Positions 37,249-44,039 of a DNA stretch of 64,000 nt are shown here, piece after piece (the first letter of the stretch is position 1; each line of letters opens with the position of its first letter). The stretch comes from Phycisphaerales bacterium (GTDB lineage: Bacteria > Planctomycetota > Phycisphaerae > Phycisphaerales > UBA1924). The translations under genes and the position numbers were made by a program. The notes beneath the pieces are model-generated. The model did no database searches. It was not told the DNA's origin and saw only the letters and a list, made by a program, of their open reading frames with translations. The DNA lies in the NCBI GenBank assembly GCA_020846975.1, contig JADLCX010000058.1, positions 62,001-126,000 of the forward strand, read 5' to 3'.

Positions 37249-38118
37249 TTGACACGCAGGTCACTGCACGGGTGGATTGGCACGCTGGCAGTGGTTAGCC
37301 TGTGTGCAGGTATAGCGATTTGGCAGCTTACTGCAGGAAAAAAAACCATCTCGACTTGGGCGGATGCACTGCAAGCCGGACGAGATGCGTATTCGCGCAT
37401 TTCCGTGCAGAGGATTGATGCGTTGGCCTCGGTGGACGACGTGCGCGCTGTGTTAGAAGCAATGCCAGTTCGAGATGAGACACAGGGCCTCCGACGTGCA
37501 AGAGACGAGTTGTTAGACGAGGCGGCACAGTTTATTTACTACCGGTTCTGTCAATCTTCGCCAGAAAACTATGTCGGTTGGCGGATTTCCAAGGGATATC
37601 GTTACAAATCGAAGGAAAAACTGATTCGGCCCGGCTTGATAGACGGCGACTACACGCTGTACTTTGGCGAGCCATTTCCTGAGAACACGGCTATTGGCGA
37701 GTTATTCCCGAAGTACTGGACAGTCGGGCTAGCTTACGGCGATGGCACGAACAAACCGATCGCGTTGGCAAAAGAAGAAAAAGGTTTGGCAGGTGCGATA
37801 GGCATCATGCGGGCTTCAAATCAACGGGAGCGACCGCGGCTCGTCGGCGATCTTCCTGAGTCACTATGGACTGGTCAAGCCGGAATGACAATGAGGTGTT
37901 GGTGGGACACGCCCAAGCCATTGGAAGCGCTCTTTGCTGCCTCGCCGGACCTCGTATGTGCTGAGCTGGGGATGATTTTGGAGTATGGCGACGGCGCCCG
38001 CCGCCCGCTCCGATTGACCTATGTGCATGACGCAATGGCTAAGTCATGGTACCTTCAGTACGTAGTCATGTACAATTTCAATCAGAAAGTAGCCACGTAT
38101 TCATCACTGGAGTACTGA
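37249..38118 (+). CDS. Membrane-anchored protein of unknown function
   Basis: A 289-residue protein starting at a TTG five bases after GGAGG (37239-37243). A single N-terminal hydrophobic helix (about residues 8-26, WIGTLAVVSLCAGIAIWQL) anchors a large, likely periplasmic domain with no recognised motif; it has four Cys, of which one is in the helix. The codon use is AT-richer than the neighbours. It sits between the Cys-rich peptide and the MauE-pseudopilin gene, so it may be a third component of the same function. Confidence 0.75.
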   Translation: MTRRSLHGWIGTLAVVSLCAGIAIWQLTAGKKTISTWADALQAGRDAYSRISVQRIDALASVDDVRAVLEAMPVRDETQGLRRARDELLDEAAQFIYYRFCQSSPENYVGWRISKGYRYKSKEKLIRPGLIDGDYTLYFGEPFPENTAIGELFPKYWTVGLAYGDGTNKPIALAKEEKGLAGAIGIMRASNQRERPRLVGDLPESLWTGQAGMTMRCWWDTPKPLEALFAASPDLVCAELGMILEYGDGARRPLRLTYVHDAMAKSWYLQYVVMYNFNQKVATYSSLEY

Positions 38119-38119
38119 C

Positions 38120-39376
38120 GTGGATCAACTTTCTATTGAAATGAGAGATCGCCGAGTTACCATGGGCTGGCGGTATGTTTGTATTTTTGTTGGTGTCTTG
38201 TTTACTTGCTCTGCATTCATTAAAGCTTGCAATAGCATCCAGTTCTCGTCTGTCGTTGCCCATTTATTGCATGTCGGATACAGGGACATTGCGGCCGGGT
38301 TCTGTTCGATCGCTGTCATTGCCGCAGAGGCGTTCTTCGCGGGTCGGTTGATCTTAGGCTCACCGACTCGGCGGCTTTTGGGGGCAATCATGCTTGCCCT
38401 TGTGGCTTTCACGGCCGCATTGGTACTGCTAGCTTTCGATCCAGCAGCGCCATCGTGCGGATGCTTTGGAGCTGTTCGAGTGCGTCACGCGCGCATTGAT
38501 GCTTCTATAGGTATCGTCCGAAACGTAGCGTTGTTTGGGTTAGTTGCGTGGGCGTTTTGTGTTGCCGCGCCCGATGGCTTGAAATCAGGCCGCTCTACAC
38601 CTCGGATCACGAGCAGTAGAATCGGGGGCGCGGCTCCAGGTCAAGGTGCATTCACGCTTGTCGAATTGATGGTAGTCATCGTCGTTCTCGCCATCTTGAT
38701 TGCGCTCGTCATCCCCGCACTAGGCGAAGCGCGTCAGAAGGGGAAGGATTCTACGAGTCTTTCGCTACAACGGCAGGCGTTTGGTGCGTTGTCGATGTAC
38801 GCGACAGATAACAAGTCATTCCATCCGTATTTTCAAACCCCGGGTGAGCCGAATGGCCCCAAGATCCTACACGGTTTTGACCTGCCAAGACAGTACTTCA
38901 ATGCTGGTCGCGGGTTCTGGGCAACGCTCGTTGTTCCGGCATACTTCGAACCCGGAGATGCGATCGATGTCGATCCTCGCGGGAGGCGTGAATGGAATGC
39001 AGTGCATGGCTACCCTGTTGAAGTTGTATCTTCTCGTCTCGCCTTGACGGATACAGCATTTGCAGTTCCAAAGTATTGGCAAGGTGACTTAGAGCCGACT
39101 GACGCAAGCCTCTTCCGGGGAACCACCCATTCGGATATCGCGTTCCCGTCAAACAAAGGGCTAACGGTTGACCTGCTTATCGGGGCGCTTGTTCCCAGTA
39201 ACAGTGACCGAAGGGCTTCCACACCGTCTGCATCGGTTGGAAAGTGCGATGGATCAGCCTCGTTTGTGGCGTGGCCAGATACCCGCTCCGACTTGGTGGT
39301 CGAACGATCATATGGCGCGATTCCGCTTCCCGTTCTCTCCACGCGAGATGGTCTCAGAGGTCGGGATTTTCGCTGA
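38120..39376 (+). CDS. MauE/DoxX-like domain fused to a type II pseudopilin
   Basis: A 418-residue protein with a GTG start (seven bases after GGAG). Residues 17-150 hold four membrane helices with CGCFG at 113-117, the Cys pair typical of MauE/DoxX-type redox membrane proteins. A linker follows, then a full pseudopilin core: GAFTLVELMVVIVVLAILI from residue 176, with Glu at the fifth position after the processing site, and a large C-terminal domain with VGKCDGSASFVAW, like the H-X9-DG end of planctomycete pseudopilins. The fusion would expose the pseudopilin after four helices, so it is unclear whether prepilin peptidase can process it. Confidence 0.8.
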   Translation: MDQLSIEMRDRRVTMGWRYVCIFVGVLFTCSAFIKACNSIQFSSVVAHLLHVGYRDIAAGFCSIAVIAAEAFFAGRLILGSPTRRLLGAIMLALVAFTAALVLLAFDPAAPSCGCFGAVRVRHARIDASIGIVRNVALFGLVAWAFCVAAPDGLKSGRSTPRITSSRIGGAAPGQGAFTLVELMVVIVVLAILIALVIPALGEARQKGKDSTSLSLQRQAFGALSMYATDNKSFHPYFQTPGEPNGPKILHGFDLPRQYFNAGRGFWATLVVPAYFEPGDAIDVDPRGRREWNAVHGYPVEVVSSRLALTDTAFAVPKYWQGDLEPTDASLFRGTTHSDIAFPSNKGLTVDLLIGALVPSNSDRRASTPSASVGKCDGSASFVAWPDTRSDLVVERSYGAIPLPVLSTRDGLRGRDFR

Positions 39377-39663
39377 AATTGATCGGTCAGCCCGCTGAGA
39401 ATCGGCTGAAATCGGTTGCGTTTCAGACAGGCGCAGCCGCATAGCACTTTATCGGTCTGCTTGCTCCTCTTTCCGCCCTGCCGTACTGGCATATGAAACC
39501 CCAACATCCAGTGTCGGAACAAGTATGGCGGTTCGATTCGGGCTACGAAGCCCGAGGCGAGCTTGGTCGAGGGGCACGCGGCTTGCACCTGTTGTTGAGG
39601 CAACCACCTGCCATGATCGTGCAGGGTAACCGAGATGGCGGAACGAAGGAGGCAGGTGGTCGG

Positions 39664-40479
39664 ATGCTCAACCAGCTCACAACCAGCTTCGTGGCACGGC
39701 TGAGGGCCCAGGATCAGGCCGCGTGGTACGACCTGTGGGAGACCTTCGGCCCCGTGCTGCGGGCCCAACTGACCAAGTGGGGCAAGGGTCGAATCGGGGT
39801 CGAGACCGTGCGGGACCTTTCGCAGGAGACCCTCGCCGCCCTCTCCGACTCCATCGACCGCTACGATCCCGGCCGCGGGGCTCGATTCTCAACATGGCTG
39901 CTGGCCATCGCCAAGCACGTCCTGGGCGATGAGCTCGACCGCCGCGGAGCCCAGAAACGAGGCGGCAGCAAGCGGGCCGCCGTGCTCGACGAATCATGGA
40001 TGATCGCCTCCACCGCCGCCGGGGCCGATGCCGAGTACGAAGCGGCCATGTTCCGCGCCAAGGTCGAGGCCGCCATCCGTCTGGTCGAGAAGGAAGCCGA
40101 CTTCACCGATTTCTCCATCTACCGCATGCGCATCCTCGACGGCCAGAGCGGCAAGGAAGTCGCCGACGCCCTCGGGATCAGCGAGCCCACGGTCAGCCGG
40201 AGACTCGCCAAGGTCCGCGAATCGCTCCGCAAGCGGCTCGAAGATGTCATCGCCACCTACTCCTTCACCGACGACGAGCTCTCGGAGGCGGAGCGAAACG
40301 GCCTGCAACTGAATCCCACCAAAGCCGACGATGTGCTTTTCGACGAAGCCGTCGGCGAGATCTACCAGCGTCAGGTCGCCCTCCGAAAGCGGGACGACGA
40401 GCTGAGGACCGCCGCCGGGTTTGCCAAGCCGGCAGCCGTTTCCGCGGGAGCGAGGGGAAGCAAGCCACGCGTTTCGTGA
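39664..40479 (+). CDS. ECF-type RNA polymerase sigma factor
   Basis: A 271-residue sigma-70-family factor. Region 2 is visible as VRDLSQETLAALSDSIDRYD with FSTWLLAIAKHVLGDEL, and region 4 as MRILDGQSGKEVADALGISE then PTVSRRLAKVRESLRKRL, the helix-turn-helix. Between and after are long extensions that typical ECFs lack, notably a 60-residue C-terminal tail. The ATG at 39664 follows AAGGAGG at some distance; upstream in-frame ATGs at 39613 and 39493 are possible. The next gene, a membrane kinase, is a likely control partner. Confidence 0.88.
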   Translation: MLNQLTTSFVARLRAQDQAAWYDLWETFGPVLRAQLTKWGKGRIGVETVRDLSQETLAALSDSIDRYDPGRGARFSTWLLAIAKHVLGDELDRRGAQKRGGSKRAAVLDESWMIASTAAGADAEYEAAMFRAKVEAAIRLVEKEADFTDFSIYRMRILDGQSGKEVADALGISEPTVSRRLAKVRESLRKRLEDVIATYSFTDDELSEAERNGLQLNPTKADDVLFDEAVGEIYQRQVALRKRDDELRTAAGFAKPAAVSAGARGSKPRVS

Positions 40480-40500
40480 CGCGCGTGAAGGACTCCGACC

Positions 40501-42882
40501 ATGGGATCGCAGGTGCTCGCCATCGGATTGATCGTGCTCGTCGCCGTGCCCCTGGGCATCGCGCTGCTGGTCTATCTGATCGTTCCGGCGTTCAAGGGGC
40601 TCGGCTGGCTGCTCTCTCAGGTCTTCCGCTTCATGGTCGGCGAGATCGGCGACGCCCTCCGTGTCGTCGGCGGCGTGCTCACGACGCTCTTCTTCGTGTT
40701 GGCGACCATCGGCAGCATCCTCATCGGACGCTGGTCGGCCGCTTCGCACTTCGGGCGATCCATCCAGTCCGAACTCAAGTCGATGGGCGGGTGCCTGTAC
40801 CGCATCGCGATCGGCCACCCGGCCCGCCTTCTCTGCCTCTCGGCCATGACCGAGGGCATCGAGCAGCGTCTCCCGCAGGCGTTCGCCGCCGCGCCGGGTC
40901 CCGACCGCCCGCGCGGCGGGAAGGCCGGCCAGTTCGACGGCTATTCCATCGTCGGCTCCCTGCCCGGCGGAGGTTCCGGCGGCAAACTCTACATCGCGAA
41001 CCCTTCCAACGAGAAACTCGCGGCGTTCGCGCGGGGCGGTCTGGCGGATGTCGGTCAGGTCGTCATCAAGTCGTTCTCGCTCCGTGACGGAAGCAGCCTG
41101 CCGCAGATCGTCCGCGAGAACCGCGCCCTGCCCGCGGCCAAGCGGCTCGGCCTGATCCTCGAACACGACCTCAACGACGAGCGGTTCTACTACGTCATGC
41201 GGTACGTCCCGGGCGAGTCGCTCGGCCTGGTCACGCAGCGACTGCACGCCGAGTCCGGCGCGGGCGGCCTGGCGCCCCGGCAACTCCGCGATGCCGTCGA
41301 GTTCGCATCAGACCTGGTCCGCACGCTCTGCCACTACCACCAGGGCGGCCTCTGGCACAAGGATGTCAAGCCCGACAACATCATCGTCGCCGACGGCCAG
41401 GCCCACCTCGTGGACTTCGGTCTCATCACCCCGCTCCGCTCCAGCCTCACCCTCACGACCCACGGCACCGAGTACTTCCGCGACCCCGAGATGGTCCGCA
41501 TGGCTCTGCGCGGTGTGAAGGTCCACGAGGTTGACGGCGCCCGGTTCGATCTCTACGCCGCCGGCGCGGTGCTCTACTCCGTCATCGAGAACTCCTTCCC
41601 CGCCCACGGCGGGCTGAGCCAGATCACCAGGCGTTGCCCCGAGGCGATCCGCTGGATCGTCCGGCGCGCCATGACCGACTACGACAAGCGCTACGAGTCC
41701 GCCGCCGTCATGCTCGCCGATCTCGAGTGCGTCGCCGCCGCCGCCGACCCCTTCGCCATCAAGCCCGCCATGCTCCCGAGCTTCGGCGGTCAGGACGACG
41801 GCGCCGTTGCCTCGCTCCCCGCCGAGGCCCGCCACGAGTGGGAGGCCGCGATGCCCGCCGCCGCGGCCGGCGTGGCAAGCCTCGCCGCGCACACGCCGCG
41901 CCCGCACGAGTTCCGCCCGCAGCCGATCCGGGGCGCGGCGTTCCCCGCGCCCAGCGTGGGGGCATCGACCCCGTCGGGTTCCCCACGCGTGCGAGTCACC
42001 AACTGGCTCACCGGCCAGTACGTGCTGGACGGCCAGCACGCGCCGCGCGGCGATGGCGCGTCGTCGCCTCGCCCCCGCGTCGCCGGCGCGACCGCCGCCG
42101 AGCAGCTCGCCCGTGCCCGTGCACGCGCCAAGTCGGCCCAGGCCCGCGCCCACCAGCGCATGCAGCGGTACTCGCCGGGGGCCTTCAAGCCGATGAACCT
42201 CGGCGTCGGCATCGCCGTGCTCGCGTTTCTCACGCTCGTCGGCGCCGGCGTGTTTGTGTTTGGGGTGTTCGGTATCCACCGCACCGTCACGCTCGAGCAG
42301 CCCGGCGCCGACGGTCTCAACCGCACCGTCCGTATCGGCCCCAACGGCATCCACATCTCCACCAGTATCGCCGTGCACGAGGATGAAGCCGCCGCGGACT
42401 CACCCGAAGAGGACTTCGGCCGGGTCGGTTCACTGGTCGTGCCCGGTCCCGAGGTGGCCAGTCCGTCCGGCGAGGAAGGCTCGGCGCTGGTGCTCTGCGA
42501 CCCCGCGACCTACAAGAGCCCGCTGAAAGAGACGGTCGAGCGGTCGCTCGCCAACCTCCGCAGGGCCGGCTTCCGCCTGCACGGCAACATCAAGCCGATC
42601 GAGGGTCAGAGCGAGGAAGCGACCAGGGCCGATGTGGACCTCGTCGCGGACCTCCGCAACGACATCGGTGTGGCCAACTTCGATTCCCCCGAGGCCCGGC
42701 AGGCGATCCTCGCGTGGCTTGATCGGCACCCGCGGATGCAGTTCGTGCTCTGGCTCGGCCGCGGCGACGGCGCGGAACCGACGACCTGGATGGTCGGACG
42801 CCGCGAAGCCCCCAGCGACCTCCTCAAAGCCGCGGCGGATGTCTTCGCCGAAGGGATGACCGCCGCGAACTCACGCCGCTGA
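40501..42882 (+). CDS. Membrane Ser/Thr protein kinase
   Basis: A 793-residue protein with two N-terminal helices (about residues 6-30 and 55-78), then a eukaryotic-type kinase domain: Gly-rich loop GSLPGGGSGGKLYIA near 152, Lys in VVIKSFS near 188, catalytic loop HKDVKPDNIIV near 285 (HKD for HRD), DFGL near 305 and a DPE for APE. A Pro/Ala-rich linker, one transmembrane helix (about 565-590, VGIAVLAFLTLVGAGVF) and a C-terminal outer domain follow. The kinase starts 22 bases after the sigma-factor stop; the two probably form a signalling pair. Confidence 0.88.
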   Translation: MGSQVLAIGLIVLVAVPLGIALLVYLIVPAFKGLGWLLSQVFRFMVGEIGDALRVVGGVLTTLFFVLATIGSILIGRWSAASHFGRSIQSELKSMGGCLYRIAIGHPARLLCLSAMTEGIEQRLPQAFAAAPGPDRPRGGKAGQFDGYSIVGSLPGGGSGGKLYIANPSNEKLAAFARGGLADVGQVVIKSFSLRDGSSLPQIVRENRALPAAKRLGLILEHDLNDERFYYVMRYVPGESLGLVTQRLHAESGAGGLAPRQLRDAVEFASDLVRTLCHYHQGGLWHKDVKPDNIIVADGQAHLVDFGLITPLRSSLTLTTHGTEYFRDPEMVRMALRGVKVHEVDGARFDLYAAGAVLYSVIENSFPAHGGLSQITRRCPEAIRWIVRRAMTDYDKRYESAAVMLADLECVAAAADPFAIKPAMLPSFGGQDDGAVASLPAEARHEWEAAMPAAAAGVASLAAHTPRPHEFRPQPIRGAAFPAPSVGASTPSGSPRVRVTNWLTGQYVLDGQHAPRGDGASSPRPRVAGATAAEQLARARARAKSAQARAHQRMQRYSPGAFKPMNLGVGIAVLAFLTLVGAGVFVFGVFGIHRTVTLEQPGADGLNRTVRIGPNGIHISTSIAVHEDEAAADSPEEDFGRVGSLVVPGPEVASPSGEEGSALVLCDPATYKSPLKETVERSLANLRRAGFRLHGNIKPIEGQSEEATRADVDLVADLRNDIGVANFDSPEARQAILAWLDRHPRMQFVLWLGRGDGAEPTTWMVGRREAPSDLLKAAADVFAEGMTAANSRR

Positions 42883-43938
42883 TCGTGTCAGCTCGACCAG
42901 ACGCTCGAGCGTCGCCGATGCCTCGCCGCGATCGATGGCACCGGCCGCGGCGGTGATCCCCGACCGCAGATCGCTCTCGCAGCCGCACACCACCAGGGCC
43001 GCGCCCACGCTCAGGAGCACCATGTCGCGCTGCGGGCCGGCGGATCGGTCGAGCACGCGCCGGACCGTGGCGACGGCCTCGTCGAGCGAATCGCACCGCA
43101 ACTCGCCGACGTCCGCCCGAGCCAATCCGTACTCGCGGGCATCGATCTCGAACGCGTGAGTCATGATGCGCCCCGACCCGACCTCGCAAACGAGTGTTCG
43201 ATCGGTGATGGTCAGTTCGTCAAGGCCGTCCATGCTTGAATACACCCACGATCTCCAGGACCCGGGGCTCGCGCTGTTGAGCCGCGCCAGGGCTTCGGCC
43301 AGCAGCCGGGCGTTGGCGTGCGACCACGTCCCGATGATCTGGTGCTCCGCGCCCGCCGGGTTCGCCAGCGGTCCGACCAGGTTGAAGATTGTGCTGAACC
43401 CCAGGCTCTTTCGCGCCGCCGCGGCGTGCCGGGCCGCCGGATGGTGCCGCGGCGCCATCGAGAAGCACACGCCGGCCTCGCCGAGGCACCGAGTCTGCAC
43501 GCCCGCTTCCGCATCGACGTTCACGCCCAGGCCCCGCAGCACCTCCACGCTCCCGCGCCCGGATCGGCTGGTGTTGCCGTGCTTGGCGACCATGACGCGG
43601 CCGCGACTCGCGGAAGGGACGACCAGCGCGGCCGCGGTAGAGACGTTGAACAGCTTGGCCGCTCCCCCCGTGCCGCAGGTGTCGAGCAGTCTCGCGTCCG
43701 CGAACGGGCCCGAGACGGGCCGACTCACGGGCTTGGCGTGCCTTCGGAAGACGTTCGCCGCGCCCGCGACCTCATCGACGCTCGGACCCGCCGGCCGCGC
43801 GGCGATGAGCGAGAGAAACGCCGCGATCCTCGCGTCATCGATCCGCCCCGAGAGGATGTGCTCGAACGCCTCCTCGCTCTGGGCCTGGCTCATCGGCGCG
43901 AGCGTGAGCAGGTGCTGGATGGTTTGGTTGAAGTCCAT
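42871..43938 (-). CDS. trpD: Anthranilate phosphoribosyltransferase
   Basis: A 355-residue enzyme that joins anthranilate to PRPP in tryptophan synthesis. The PRPP loop DTCGTGGAAKLFNVSTA begins at residue 86, and the anthranilate-site segment KHGNTSRSGRGSVEVLRGLG near 118 has TSRSGRG in place of the usual RSVSSKSG, a visible deviation. NLVGPLANPAG is present. The gene converges on the kinase gene and overlaps its end by 12 bases. No other trp gene is in the window. Confidence 0.9.
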   Translation of the reverse strand: MDFNQTIQHLLTLAPMSQAQSEEAFEHILSGRIDDARIAAFLSLIAARPAGPSVDEVAGAANVFRRHAKPVSRPVSGPFADARLLDTCGTGGAAKLFNVSTAAALVVPSASRGRVMVAKHGNTSRSGRGSVEVLRGLGVNVDAEAGVQTRCLGEAGVCFSMAPRHHPAARHAAAARKSLGFSTIFNLVGPLANPAGAEHQIIGTWSHANARLLAEALARLNSASPGSWRSWVYSSMDGLDELTITDRTLVCEVGSGRIMTHAFEIDAREYGLARADVGELRCDSLDEAVATVRRVLDRSAGPQRDMVLLSVGAALVVCGCESDLRSGITAAAGAIDRGEASATLERLVELTRSAA

Positions 43939-44039
43939 GCAAGATCCCGCGAAGGGCGATAGTCCTTCGGAGGTTGGGTACCGCCATTATCGACCGATTC
44001 GCGGATCAACCCGCGTCGTGATCGATTGTATGATTGGGC

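Noticed and set aside
39376-39664. A recombination or transposase remnant at the edge of the AT-rich island.
   Set aside because: Only a six-base hairpin near 39539-39554 and no transposase or integrase fragment could be seen.
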